Under the pieces are notes generated by a model. The model was not told the DNA's origin. It did not search any database and was given only the letters and a program-made list of their open reading frames with translations. Below, piece after piece: positions 17,461 through 26,616 of a stretch of 64,000 nucleotides of DNA. Where the stretch lies: the NCBI RefSeq assembly GCF_001514065.1, contig NZ_KQ948422.1:558001-622000 (forward strand), given 5' to 3'. How positions within the stretch are numbered: the first letter of the stretch is position 1; each line of letters opens with the position of its first letter. The translations under genes and the position numbers were made by a program. The stretch comes from Streptomyces antibioticus (GTDB lineage: Bacteria; Actinomycetota; Actinomycetes; Streptomycetales; Streptomycetaceae).

Positions 17461-18318
17461 ATGCGCATGCGCACCACGGCCACCGTCCTCACCAGCGCCG
17501 CCGTCGTCTCGGCGCTGGGCCTCCCGGGCGCCGCACAGGCGGCGGAACACCCGGGGGCGGCGGCACCGTTCGGAGCTTTCGTCTCCGGAGGCGTCAAGCC
17601 GCAGGACGCGCTGGGCAACACCAAGTTCTCGGACGGCGTCGTCAACGGCGGCAAGGACATCGTCCTCGGAGTGACGGGCAAGAAGACCTTCCCCGTCACG
17701 TTCTCCGCCTTCGACCCGAACGGCGTCGCCCTCACCCAGGCGTTCCTGTGGCAGGGCACCGACAGTTCGAGCACGGACACCATCACCGGCGCGTTCCAGT
17801 CGGACGACGACCCCGTCTGCACGGAGTCACCGGCGGAGGGCGGCTGGAACTACAGCTGCAAGACGGTCTTCACCATCGACCCCGCGGTCGCCTTCAAGGA
17901 CGACAACGGCACCGCCGGTACCTGGAAGGTCTTCCTCGGCGCCTACGACCTGTACGCCAACGCCAGTTACGACGACGACGTCACCAGGACCCACATCAAG
18001 CGGGCCGCGAAACTCACCGCCAACGCCTCCCCGGAGCCGGTGAAGAAGGGCAAGACCATCACCGTCACCGGCAAGCTGAGCCGCGCCAACTGGACGACGG
18101 GCAAGTACGCGGGCTACTCGACCCAGCCGGTCAAGCTGCAGTTCCGCAAGAAGGGCACCAGCACCTACACCACCGTGAAGACCGTCAAGACGAACTCGAC
18201 GGGGAACCTGAGCACCACCGTCAAGGCGGTCTCCGACGGTTACTACCGGTTCGCCTTCGCGGGCACATCCACCACCGGCTCCGCGACGGCCACCGGCGAC
18301 TTCATCGACGTCAGGTAA
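17461..18318 (+). CDS. Secreted protein with C-terminal Ig-like domain, unknown function
   Basis: The 285-residue product has a Sec signal ([20 protein letters not shown], cleavage after AQA). It is a beta-rich protein with blocks [19 protein letters not shown] and [19 protein letters not shown]. From about residue 180 the repeat [28 protein letters not shown], with [19 protein letters not shown] (both shown here only as landmarks), is typical of a bacterial Ig-like fold. GGAG lies seven bases before ATG 17461; the earlier in-frame ATG at 17449 contains that GGAG. An extracellular adhesive or structural role is possible but not shown. Confidence 0.75.
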   Translation: MRMRTTATVLTSAAVVSALGLPGAAQAAEHPGAAAPFGAFVSGGVKPQDALGNTKFSDGVVNGGKDIVLGVTGKKTFPVTFSAFDPNGVALTQAFLWQGTDSSSTDTITGAFQSDDDPVCTESPAEGGWNYSCKTVFTIDPAVAFKDDNGTAGTWKVFLGAYDLYANASYDDDVTRTHIKRAAKLTANASPEPVKKGKTITVTGKLSRANWTTGKYAGYSTQPVKLQFRKKGTSTYTTVKTVKTNSTGNLSTTVKAVSDGYYRFAFAGTSTTGSATATGDFIDVR

Positions 18319-18327
18319 GCGAGCAGT

Positions 18328-18359
18328 GCCAGGCCGGGTCAGCTCTGATCCGGCCTGGC
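18328..18359. terminator. Bidirectional terminator hairpin overlapping end of LuxR gene
   Basis: GCCAGGCCGG and CCGGCCTGGC form a perfect 10-bp stem with a 12-base loop. It starts 10 bases after the secreted-protein stop, and it contains the last codons and stop of the converging LuxR-type regulator. Confidence 0.7.
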
Positions 18360-21314
18360 GTCCACGAAGCGGCTCCCGATGCGACGGCGGGCCATCAACG
18401 CGGCCAGTGCGGTGCGCGAGGAGACCCCGGTCTTGCGGAAGGCCCGGGAGACATGCGTGTCGACGGTACGCCGGCTGACGTAGAGCCGGTCGGCGATGGC
18501 CTGGCTGGTGAGGCCCTGGGCGACCAGCTCGGCTATCTCCAGCTCCCGGGCGGTCAGGGTGGCGAGCCGTTCGGCGAGTTCGGCGCGGTCCGGGGAGCCG
18601 TACCCGGCCTCGGATCCCCCGTCGGCCGGGCGGGTGGCGTCGGCGAGGCCCACCAGCATGCCGCTGCCGCCCGCCTCGGCGAGCCGCCGGCCCCGCAGCC
18701 AGGCGAGTGTGCCGTCACGGCCGCGGCCCGCCGCCGCTTCGAGCGGGGCGCCGAGCAGCAGGGAGAGGGCCTCCCAGAAGACCGCCCCGCAGCGGGCACT
18801 CTCCACCGCGGCCTGGGCGAACAGATCCGCCGCCGCTGCCGGGTCCCCCTGCGCCAGCGGCAGATGGGCGGTGCTGCGCAGCGCGGAGGCCCGCTGCATC
18901 GGCAGCCCCAGCTGTTCCGCCTCCTTACGGGCCTGCTCGGCCCACTCACGGGCCTCGTCGGAGCGGCCCGTGACCAGTGCGGCCGTGACCAGGATCTCCA
19001 GGTACAGCGGCCGCATCGAGGGCTGGATCCGGTGCAGTTCGGGGCCGCCCGCCTGAAGCAGCGCGTCCCTGGCACCGACCGGATCGCCGGCCATGAGCGC
19101 CGCCCAGCCGAAGATGCACCGGGCGGTGGAGGCCCACCAGTTCACCCCGGTACCGGCCGCGGCCACCGCCTCCTCGGCGACGGCGAGGGGACGCCGATCG
19201 CCGGGCGGACACGCGGCGACGAGCGCCGAGGCCTTGCTCGCCAGCGCGAACGTGAGCAGCTGATCGCTGCCGATGCCGCGGGCGATGTCCTCCGCCTGGT
19301 CGGCCACTTCCACCACCGAGGAGACGCGGCAGGTCTGCACCCGGACATGGGACAGACACAGCAGCAGATGAGGCATGACGTAGAGCTGGCCGCTGCGGCG
19401 GGCGATGTCGAGGCCGCGCTCGGCGTGCCGCTCCGCCTCCGGGTAGTGCTCCAGGAAGGCCTCCGCCCAGCCGAGCCTGGCGAGCGGCTCGCACAGCGCG
19501 GTCAGGTCGTTGTCGGGCAGCGAGTCGACCAGAGCGGCGGCCTGCCCGGCGAGCTCGTGTGCCGCGGCCATGTTCCCCTCGTACGCCTCCCCCAGGGCGG
19601 CGACCGCGAGGACGCCCGCCTCACCGGCCTCGTCCCCCATCGACCGGGCCGCCGCGAGGGCCGCCTCGACCTCGGCCCGGACCTGGGGATACGAGATGCC
19701 GCTGCCCTGGGGCGCGGCCGAGCCGAGTTCCAGGCCGAGCCGGACGACGTCGGCCGGTGCCGGGCCGCGGGCCAGCTCGCGGCGCAGCAGCGCGACGGCC
19801 TCGTTGCTGCGCCCCAGGTGACGCTCCACCAGCGCGCACAGCACGACCGCGCGCACTCTGAGGTCCTGGTCCTCACCGGCGGGGCGGTCACCGGACGACC
19901 GGGAGGGGGTCGCTATGAGCTCCTGGAGCAAGTCGCGGCTCTCGCGCAGCCCCCCGCACGCGGCCAGGGCGTGCGCCCGCCGCAGCGTCAACTCGCGTCG
20001 CCGGGAGACGTGTTCGCCCGTGTGCGGAAGATGGCGCAGTGCCACGTCGAGCCAGTGCGCGCAGCTCGCCGGGGCCGTGCGGGCCGTCCGTGCGGCGGCC
20101 TCCTCCAGCACGGCCACCGCCGCCGGGTCCCACCCGGTCAGCGACCGCTCCACATGGTGGGCCCGCTCGGCGGCGGAGGCACCGGCGAGGGCCAGCTCCT
20201 CGGCTGCGAGCCGATGGATGTCGACGCGTCTCAGGACGGGTGTGCTCTCGTGGACGAGCGTGCGGACGACCGGATGGCGCAGGGTCAGCAGACCCTGCGG
20301 GTCGGAGCGCAGCAGATCGCGGTGGGTGAGGGCGTGGACGTCGTCGGTGAAAGCGGTGCCGGAGCGGCCGGTCACCCGGCCCAGCATCGCCGGGGTGGCG
20401 TGCTCGCCCAGCACCGCGACGGCCTCGACGATGCCGCGCTGGGAGGGAGTGAGCGCGGTGAGTTCCTCCAGCAGCAGGGCCCCGAGCTCCGGCGGCGACG
20501 AGGACTCGGGCGTCGTACCCCCGCGGTGAGCCTGCAGAAGGGTCAGGAAGTACAGCGGGTTGCCCTCGCTCGCGGCATGCAGTGCGGCGGTGTCGGCGGC
20601 TGACAGGCCGGGCCCGGCCAGTTCGGCGCAGTCGCGTGCGCTCAGCGGCCCCAGTCCGAGTCTGACGACCGTGCCGTCGTCGACTCCCCGGGTGAGCCTG
20701 GCCGCCAGCGACTCGGGGCTCTGGCGGTCCCGGCGCGTCACGGCCAGGACGACAGGGGCGTGCACGGCATGGCGTACGAGGTGATCCAGCAGTTCCAGAG
20801 ACGCGGAGTCCGCCCAGTGCAGGTCGTCGAGGGCCAGCAGCAACCCGGACGGGGCGGCGAGCCGCGCGAGCAGGGCCGCCGTGGAACGGTGCAGTCCGAA
20901 ACGGTCGGCCGCGTCGCTCTGCTGGGCGGCGCTCCGCTGCAACAGGGGTAACACCGCGTCGGTCTCCTGGAAGCCGTCCAGGGCGTGTGGGTCCAGGTCG
21001 GCGAGCGCGTCGGTGAAGACCTGGAACGGCACCTGCCGCTCGTACTCGGTGGCTCTGCCGCGCAGTACGGTCAGTCCGCGTCGGCGCGCCCGCGCGCAGA
21101 CCTCCCCGAGCAGCCTGCTCTTGCCGATGCCGGCCGCACCCGTGATGTCGACGAGCTGGGATCGGCCCGTGCCGCGGTTTTCCTCGCCCTTCGCCGTGCC
21201 ACGGGCGTCGCGGGCGGCACGGTCGAGCAGTTCGTCGAACCGGGCCAGCTCAACAGACCGGCTCAGCAACGGGGCTCTGTCCCCGGCGTCCCCAACCACC
21301 CCGTCCGCCGCCAT
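18339..21314 (-). CDS. LAL-type LuxR family ATPase regulator
   Basis: The 991-residue cytosolic transcription activator has the layout of large ATP-binding LuxR regulators. The AAA/NTPase module has Walker A GAAGIGKS (59-66) and Walker B LLLALDDLHWAD. A long alpha-helical, TPR-like middle follows. The C-terminal LuxR helix-turn-helix is TARELEIAELVAQGLTSQAI then RTVDTHVSRAFRKTG. Such proteins switch on operons for secondary metabolism or sugar use after binding an inducer such as maltotriose in MalT. Its target is unknown; the nearest genes are the converging secreted protein and the TerD pair behind it. Confidence 0.92.
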   Translation of the reverse strand: MAADGVVGDAGDRAPLLSRSVELARFDELLDRAARDARGTAKGEENRGTGRSQLVDITGAAGIGKSRLLGEVCARARRRGLTVLRGRATEYERQVPFQVFTDALADLDPHALDGFQETDAVLPLLQRSAAQQSDAADRFGLHRSTAALLARLAAPSGLLLALDDLHWADSASLELLDHLVRHAVHAPVVLAVTRRDRQSPESLAARLTRGVDDGTVVRLGLGPLSARDCAELAGPGLSAADTAALHAASEGNPLYFLTLLQAHRGGTTPESSSPPELGALLLEELTALTPSQRGIVEAVAVLGEHATPAMLGRVTGRSGTAFTDDVHALTHRDLLRSDPQGLLTLRHPVVRTLVHESTPVLRRVDIHRLAAEELALAGASAAERAHHVERSLTGWDPAAVAVLEEAAARTARTAPASCAHWLDVALRHLPHTGEHVSRRRELTLRRAHALAACGGLRESRDLLQELIATPSRSSGDRPAGEDQDLRVRAVVLCALVERHLGRSNEAVALLRRELARGPAPADVVRLGLELGSAAPQGSGISYPQVRAEVEAALAAARSMGDEAGEAGVLAVAALGEAYEGNMAAAHELAGQAAALVDSLPDNDLTALCEPLARLGWAEAFLEHYPEAERHAERGLDIARRSGQLYVMPHLLLCLSHVRVQTCRVSSVVEVADQAEDIARGIGSDQLLTFALASKASALVAACPPGDRRPLAVAEEAVAAAGTGVNWWASTARCIFGWAALMAGDPVGARDALLQAGGPELHRIQPSMRPLYLEILVTAALVTGRSDEAREWAEQARKEAEQLGLPMQRASALRSTAHLPLAQGDPAAAADLFAQAAVESARCGAVFWEALSLLLGAPLEAAAGRGRDGTLAWLRGRRLAEAGGSGMLVGLADATRPADGGSEAGYGSPDRAELAERLATLTARELEIAELVAQGLTSQAIADRLYVSRRTVDTHVSRAFRKTGVSSRTALAALMARRRIGSRFVDARPDQS

Positions 21315-21515
21315 AGTTACCCCCGTGTCTTGACATTCCCCTCACATATCATTCTCACCTGTTGATCGACATAACCGCCGCATCCCGGCCCCGGAACGGA
21401 CGGATCTCACACCTCGCGGTCCCAGCGAGGATGCCTGACGCTTCCGTCACCGGCCCGTCGACAGCGGACGCGCCGCGCAGTGCCGCCAGGTCGAAAGCGT
21501 TGCGAGCGATCACGC

Positions 21516-22565
21516 CTAATCGCCTCCGCCGTCACCGCCACCATCTCCACCGCCGTCGCCACCGTCACCGCCGTCCGAACCCCAACCGTCACCACCGCCG
21601 GAGTCGTTGTCGTCGCTCCCCCTGCCGAGGTTGCTGAACCAGGCGCGGTCCCAGCCGTCGTCGGCGGCGATCGGCTCACCACCCGACTCCCAGCGCCGCT
21701 CCGCCCGGAACCGCGCGAGCCCCGTCCCGTCCCCAAGGCCGAAGGACACGGAGAAGACCTGTGCCATGACGGCGTCCAGCGGGTCGGAGCTCTCGTACCG
21801 CACCGGGGACAGCGGCAGCAGTACCGAGTCCGGCTCGGGCGCCGGTCGTCGTGGGGGCCGCGTCAGCAGGGCGACCCGCCGTTCGTCACGCAGCAGCCAC
21901 GAACTCACCGCGTTCTCCCGCCGCAACACCCAGTGCTGCCCGGACAGCCGCACCTCCACCAGGGACTTGGACTTGCGCAACTTCTTCGTCAGCACGAGCC
22001 GGGCCGTGGTGTCGCCGACCGTCAGGCGCAGCCCCTTGGACGGATCGGGGGTATCGCGGAGGAAGCCCTGGGGCGCCCGAATCCGTACGACGGGAGCGTG
22101 CGGCCCCCACACGTCCACGCGCACCAGGCGCCGGTCCACCGCCACGGTGATCGGCCCGGCGGGGCCGGTCGCGACCCGCCGCGCGATCCACAACGGCACT
22201 CCCTCGGCCCAGGCCTGGGCCGCCAGTGCGGCCACCTGATCGGGCCCACCGCACTGCCGAACCGCCAACTCCCCCAGCGCGTGCGCGAACTCGGCCGCCT
22301 GACGTGCCCTCACCGGCGTAGTGGTGCCCGTGACACGGGTCACCGGCACCACCCCTGTCCCCGCCGGCAGTCGCTCCAGCGGACGCTCCGCCCCTCCGCC
22401 GCCGAGCCAGCACCCGCGCTGGAACGCGTCCGCCATGGCAGCGAGGTTCAGCTCGCTCAACGGTGTGCTCCTGCCCCCTCTCCGCAGCTGGTCCGGGGTC
22501 AACTCCACTGTTCGGGCCAGCGGATTCCACGACCGCTCCCCATAGAGCACCTGACTCACAACCAT
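21516..22565 (-). CDS. Uncharacterised protein with Gly/Asp repeat tail, partner of TerD
   Basis: The 349-residue product matches no family I recognise. It begins MVVSQVLYGERSWNPLART and has a moderately hydrophobic alpha/beta body, including LPLWIARRVATGP-like and VEVRLSGQHWVLRRENAVSS strands. It ends in a low-complexity acidic tail of about 28 residues made of GGD/GDGG units, encoded by CACCGCC-type repeats at about 21518-21600. It starts 21 bases after the TerD gene stop on the same strand, so the two are very probably co-transcribed. The acidic tail could bind divalent cations, in keeping with TerD's calcium binding; that is inference. GTG 22559 is an alternative start. Confidence 0.7.
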   Translation of the reverse strand: MVVSQVLYGERSWNPLARTVELTPDQLRRGGRSTPLSELNLAAMADAFQRGCWLGGGGAERPLERLPAGTGVVPVTRVTGTTTPVRARQAAEFAHALGELAVRQCGGPDQVAALAAQAWAEGVPLWIARRVATGPAGPITVAVDRRLVRVDVWGPHAPVVRIRAPQGFLRDTPDPSKGLRLTVGDTTARLVLTKKLRKSKSLVEVRLSGQHWVLRRENAVSSWLLRDERRVALLTRPPRRPAPEPDSVLLPLSPVRYESSDPLDAVMAQVFSVSFGLGDGTGLARFRAERRWESGGEPIAADDGWDRAWFSNLGRGSDDNDSGGGDGWGSDGGDGGDGGGDGGGDGGGD

Positions 22566-22586
22566 CCCCCGCGTCTGAATGACGTA

Positions 22587-23171
22587 CTACTTGCTGATGG
22601 CGAAGCGCATGAGGGCGTGCTCGTCCCCCTGCTTGATCTTGCCCGTCGTGTTGATCACTTCGAGCTTCCAACTCCCGCCGACCCGCACCGCCTTGGCCAC
22701 GGCGCAGCCGTTGTCCTGACTGAGCAGGCTCGGCCAGATGTCGGCGACCTGCTGGGAGGTGCCGCCGGTCGCGTCGTAGACCTTGAAGCTGATGTTGCGC
22801 GCCTTCTGGAAGGAGCTGCCCTTCTTGTACGCGGCGGCGACGAAAACGATCGACGTGATGTGGGGCGGGATCCGGGCGAACTCGACGGTCACCGTCTCGT
22901 CGTCACCGTCCCCGCGCCCGGTCTGGTTGTCGCCGCTGTGGACCAGCGATCCGTTGCCCATGGGGTCGAGCGAGTCGAGTCCCGCGAGGCGCACCGGGTC
23001 CCCGCCCTGGAGCGCGATGGCGATCAGGTCGAGGTCGGTACCGCTGTTGCGGCGCAGCTTGCCCAGCACACCGCCGCTGCTGCCGGCGGTGGGGTCCCAG
23101 GAGACGCCGATGGACAGGTGGGTCACTCCGTCCAGGTCTGCCGGACCGTCTTCCTTGGTGAGCGTGATCAT
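22587..23171 (-). CDS. TerD family calcium-binding stress protein
   Basis: The 194-residue product is a TerD-type protein (tellurite-resistance/cAMP-binding family). It has the hallmark start MITLTKEDGPADLDGVTHLSIGVSWDP-like strand (first residues given as landmark), the acidic calcium-site block SGTDLDLIAIAL, and SGDNQTGRGDGDDETVTVEF. In Streptomyces such proteins are cytosolic and linked to metal stress, differentiation and membrane-associated complexes. A GAGG lies about ten bases before the ATG. The downstream gene at 22565 follows after 21 bases. Confidence 0.9.
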   Translation of the reverse strand: MITLTKEDGPADLDGVTHLSIGVSWDPTAGSSGGVLGKLRRNSGTDLDLIAIALQGGDPVRLAGLDSLDPMGNGSLVHSGDNQTGRGDGDDETVTVEFARIPPHITSIVFVAAAYKKGSSFQKARNISFKVYDATGGTSQQVADIWPSLLSQDNGCAVAKAVRVGGSWKLEVINTTGKIKQGDEHALMRFAISK

Positions 23172-23462
23172 GTGTGGCGCATCCTCGTGTCGAAGTGTTG
23201 AAGAGTCGAAGGGACTACAACACGCAGAGTGTGCCTGGCACCTTTTCGGTTCCATCTGCCGGGTCCGTCCAGCACCCATGAATCCCGCGCATCCGGTGTA
23301 GGCGCCGTGATCTTCAGCAGGGTCTGGGTCCGCAACTACCCAGGCCGAGTTGAGTATCCGTGCTCACGTCCGGAGCGTCTCCCGGCGGCGAGTATCGGTG
23401 CAGCGGCGCCACCGAGAGCGCCCGCTCCGCACCACCGAGACCAGTTACTTACGGAGAACCTC

Positions 23463-23915
23463 ATGTCCCGTCGTGTCGCCCTGTCCCTTGCCGCCGGTGT
23501 CGTCGTCCTCGGCGGCGCCGGAGCTTTCGCCCTCGCCTACGCCGGGGACCAGCCCCCCGCCCTGGCCCACAGCACCGCCCGCTACACCGCCCCTGCCGGC
23601 GGTCAGGACGGCTCGCTCAGCTTCAGCACCGAAGTCACGGCGTCCCCCGGCGTCAAGAGCCTCAAGGTGCTGGCCTATCCGGCGAGTTCTTCTCTCGCCG
23701 AGAAGGAGCCGACCGCCAAGGAGATGGCCAAGGCGGAGCAAGCCCTCTGCAAGGCCGTCGACAACGACACCGTGCGCTGCGTCTACACGACCCGGGTGAC
23801 CGCCGCCGACTCGGCGTCCTCCCCGCACGGGTCCTGGCGCGTCGCCGTCCTCGCCACGGCCACCGACGGCACAACGACCCTGGACACCAAGGCGGCAGGT
23901 TTCACCGTGCGCTGA
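23463..23915 (+). CDS. Small secreted protein, DUF5707-like
   Basis: The 150-residue product has a signal peptide or N-terminal anchor (MSRRVALSLAAGVVVLGGAG, cleavage near ALA). A single small beta-sandwich-like domain follows, with two cysteines (QALCKAVDNDTVRCVY) probably forming a disulfide. The pattern resembles the Streptomyces-specific secreted proteins often labelled DUF5707; that label is from memory. ACGGAG stands seven bases before the ATG. Function unknown. Confidence 0.78.
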   Translation: MSRRVALSLAAGVVVLGGAGAFALAYAGDQPPALAHSTARYTAPAGGQDGSLSFSTEVTASPGVKSLKVLAYPASSSLAEKEPTAKEMAKAEQALCKAVDNDTVRCVYTTRVTAADSASSPHGSWRVAVLATATDGTTTLDTKAAGFTVR

Positions 23916-24054
23916 TTCTCGCCACATCGCGGCCGTGCGCCGCGGACTGCAGGACTGCACCCTCGGTCCAAGGACACCGAGTTGCTCCGATGGTCGGCAG
24001 CGTCACGCCAGCGCGAGCATGACGATCACCATGCTCGTGGTGAAGACTGGACGG

Positions 24055-24411
24055 ATGCCTTACGACCTCGGCGGACTCCTTTTCATAGTGCTCGGTCTCG
24101 TCCTTGTCGCCGCCGGCTCCGTCTGGCGGGGACGTGTCACGCGTCCCCTTTCGGCTGACCGGGCCCGGGCAGCCGCGATCCGGGACCGTTCCAGAGACCT
24201 GTTGCGTTCTGCGGACATGGCGATCGCCGAAGCACGCCGCCAGGCCGCACGGGGCGAACCAGCCATCGTCACAGTCGGAGACGTGACCAGAGTGGCGGGC
24301 CAGCACTACGGTCACTCCTCCGTGGAGCACGAGGAGGCAGCTGCCGCCCTCCGCCAGCGCTATGAGGCCGCCGACTGCCGGGTGGACTGCGTGACCGATG
24401 CCTTCACCTGA
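24055..24411 (+). CDS. Small single-pass membrane protein, unknown function
   Basis: From ATG 24055 the product is 118 residues. A hydrophobic N-terminal segment (DLGGLLFIVLGLVLVAAGSVW) is followed by a charged, Arg/Ala-rich helix (RARAAAIRDRSRDLLRSADM) and a soluble C-terminus with two cysteines. It should be an inner-membrane protein with a cytosolic helical tail. In-frame ATGs at 24019 and 24031 are alternatives; none has a good ribosome-binding site, so the start is uncertain. Confidence 0.55.
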   Translation: MPYDLGGLLFIVLGLVLVAAGSVWRGRVTRPLSADRARAAAIRDRSRDLLRSADMAIAEARRQAARGEPAIVTVGDVTRVAGQHYGHSSVEHEEAAAALRQRYEAADCRVDCVTDAFT

Positions 24412-24759
24412 GGGCTCCAGCGAGTGCTTGATGCGCGGCCCGGTATCCCACGACGGTTTCCGGGGGCAGGCAAGGAAACGTGTGCGGTGAGCCAGGCGAC
24501 ACGCGTGTCGATCGGAGTGCCGTACGGTCCCCTGGCTTCGTCGGCGTGTGGCCCGGCTGCGCCGACCCAATGGACAGGAACGCAGCCCTCGGCTGAGGAG
24601 ACGGCTCCAGCTATCCGCCCAGGAACGGAGGTGTCGGGGGCGTTCGGAGAGGGGACTTGGAGGGGCAGGCCGGGTCGGCGGCGTTCCCCAGGGGGCCGAG
24701 CCCGGCTCAGGCTCCTCCAGTTCAGCCAGGAGCTGGAGGTGCCGTCAATGACCACGGGG
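24412..24759. other. Intergenic region, no gene seen
   Basis: 348 bp between the small membrane protein and the stop of the converging GAF-ANTAR gene. Open frames on both strands have no ribosome-binding site or recognisable domain. A GCTCCTCCAG...CTGGAGGTGC inverted pair near 24710-24744 may act as a terminator for the GAF-ANTAR transcript. Confidence 0.4.
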
Positions 24760-25449
24760 TCAGGTCAGAGTGCCCTGCTCGCAGACACGGCGGGCCACGT
24801 CGCGGAGTTTGGTGTTGCTCTCCTGGGAGTAGCGGCGCAGCACGTCGAAGGCCTCTTCCTCAGTGAGGTGATGCGTGCCCATGATGATGCCCATGGCCTC
24901 GCCGATGACGTGGCGGGTGGCGACGGCCTCTTCCATCTGCGCGTGGGTGCGGGCGCTGGAGAGGGCCACCGCAGCGTGCGAGGCGAGCAGCCATCCCGCG
25001 GTCTCACTGTCAGAGGTGAAGGCGCCGGGCTTGCGGGAGTACAGGTTCAGCGCGCCGAGATCCTCGTCGTCGGTGAACAGCAGGAAGCCCATCATGCTGC
25101 CCACGCCCAGTGCGGCGGCGCGAGGGGCGTAGGCGGGCCACCGCTGGTGTTCGGTGGTGAGGTCCGCGATGCGGAAGACGCGGTCGCCCTGCGCGGTGCG
25201 GGCAGCGTCGAAGCAGGGGCCTTCGCCCATCTCCTGCTGCAGGACGTCACTGTCGGTGACGAAAGGGTCGGTGGGGGCGAGGGATTCCACCTGCGTGCCG
25301 TGCAGGATGAGGATGCCGGCCGCGTCACAGCCCTCGACCAGCTCCGTGGCCGATGCCGTGATGCGCTCCAGCGTCGCAGCCACCGAGTCCTGCGCCAGCA
25401 GGTCCCGGGCCATCGCCGCCATCTCCTGCGCGAACCGTGACCAGTCCAC
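24760..25449 (-). CDS. GAF and ANTAR domain regulator (RNA-binding antiterminator type)
   Basis: The 229-residue product starts at GTG 25449, placed six bases after GGAGG. An N-terminal GAF sensor domain (about 15-150; GCDAAGILILHGTQVESLAP, EGPCFDAARTAQGDRVF) is followed by an ANTAR domain (about 165-225; IGEAMGIIMGTHHLTEEEAF, LRRYSQESNTKLRDVAR). ANTAR proteins bind paired-hexaloop RNA motifs to prevent termination. No response-regulator receiver domain is present, so the GAF domain is probably the signal input. The RNA target is not obvious in the window. Confidence 0.9.
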   Translation of the reverse strand: MDWSRFAQEMAAMARDLLAQDSVAATLERITASATELVEGCDAAGILILHGTQVESLAPTDPFVTDSDVLQQEMGEGPCFDAARTAQGDRVFRIADLTTEHQRWPAYAPRAAALGVGSMMGFLLFTDDEDLGALNLYSRKPGAFTSDSETAGWLLASHAAVALSSARTHAQMEEAVATRHVIGEAMGIIMGTHHLTEEEAFDVLRRYSQESNTKLRDVARRVCEQGTLT

Positions 25450-25737
25450 TTTCGTCCTCCGTCGTTCGAGCGGCCTGGACAACCCTCCTACCCACCTTTC
25501 CACGCGACCTTCACTGTGGACAGGAGCCGCTCCGGACGGCGGCCGCGCCAGGGACGTCCAGTGAGCAGCCGTCGCGGAACGGCACCCCTCTTCCGCCGGC
25601 CGTTCCTGGAGGCGTCGGCGGGCGAAGTCGATGAAGGGCCCGCTCGCCATCAGCCGACAGTCGGTGCCATCGATCCCCACCAAGCCTTCCTGCTCTGCCT
25701 CCAAGCCGACGCCGGGGAAGCCAGCCCCGCAGCTCCT

Positions 25738-26607
25738 TCACTCGGACCGCTGTGCGAAGAAGCCCGCCAGGCTGGACGCAAGCGCTTCTGGAGCCTGCTC
25801 GGCGACGTGATGCCCGGCGTCGATGCCGTGGCCGCGGGCATCCGGGGCCCACTGGCGCCAGATCTTCAGCGGGTCCCCGTAGAGTTCCTCGAGGTCGTCC
25901 CGGAGCGACCAGAGGATCAGAGCCGGGCACTGGATCTGCGTCCCGACGGCCCGGTCGTCCTCCTCGTGTCGTCGGTCCACGGTGAGGCCGGCACGGTAGT
26001 CCTCCAGCATCGCCCGCACCACGTCGGGGTTTCTCATGGCCGAACGCCACTCGTCGTAATTCTCCTGCCCCATGCTCAGCGGATCGCCGTGGTACCAACT
26101 GTCGGGATCGGCGTTGATGACCCGCTCGGGGATGTTCGGCTGGGCGAAGAAGAACCAGTGCCACCACTGCGTGGCGAACTCGGGTGTGATGCGGGACAGG
26201 TGCTCGGTCAGGGGCAGACAGTCGATCAGTGCCACCCGCGAGACCGCGTCGGGGTGATCGAGCGCGAGACGCAGCGCGACAGCGCCTCCACGGTCGTGTC
26301 CGGCGAGCGCGAATCGGTCATGGCCCAGGGCGCGCATCACCTCGGTCACGTCGCCGGCGACGGCCCGCTTGGAGTGTCCCGAGTGGTCTTCGGTGGGCGC
26401 CGGACCGGTGGAGCGGCCGTAGCCTCGGAGATCGGGGCAAACAACCGTGAAGCCGCTTCGGACCAGGAGCGGAGCGACACGGTGCCAGGTCGCAGATGTT
26501 CGGGGGTGGCCGTGCAGCAGCACCACTGGCGGTCCCTGTCCGCCGTAGCGAACGAAAATCGAAGCTTGATCGACCTGAACCCGCTTGGCCTGAAAGCCCT
26601 CGAACAA
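25738..26607 (-). CDS. Alpha/beta hydrolase, fluoroacetate dehalogenase/epoxide-hydrolase-like
   Basis: The 289-residue protein has the oxyanion motif LLHGHPRTSATWH and the nucleophile elbow AGHDRGG with Asp as nucleophile. It also has a cap region (WWHWFFFAQPNIPERVI) and the late His in IDAGHHVAEQAP, the arrangement of haloacetate dehalogenases and related hydrolases. The TTG at 26607 gives MFEGFQAKRV, matching the usual M-F-x-G-F opening of these enzymes, with GGGAGG eight bases ahead. GTG 26616 overlaps that Shine-Dalgarno. Cytosolic; the true substrate is unknown. Confidence 0.88.
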   Translation of the reverse strand: MFEGFQAKRVQVDQASIFVRYGGQGPPVVLLHGHPRTSATWHRVAPLLVRSGFTVVCPDLRGYGRSTGPAPTEDHSGHSKRAVAGDVTEVMRALGHDRFALAGHDRGGAVALRLALDHPDAVSRVALIDCLPLTEHLSRITPEFATQWWHWFFFAQPNIPERVINADPDSWYHGDPLSMGQENYDEWRSAMRNPDVVRAMLEDYRAGLTVDRRHEEDDRAVGTQIQCPALILWSLRDDLEELYGDPLKIWRQWAPDARGHGIDAGHHVAEQAPEALASSLAGFFAQRSE

Positions 26608-26616
26608 GACCAGCAC

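Noticed and set aside
17748-20603. 951-codon plus-strand open frame
   Set aside because: It is the antisense shadow of the LuxR-type regulator and reads through a terminator hairpin; its composition is Arg/Gly/His-rich with no domain.
21518-21605. CACCGCC repeats considered as a satellite or CRISPR-like array
   Set aside because: They encode the in-frame Gly/Asp tail of the 349-residue protein and have no spacer structure.
24360-24755. 131-codon minus-strand frame before the GAF-ANTAR stop
   Set aside because: Overlaps the end of the small membrane protein gene and has no recognisable domain or ribosome-binding site.
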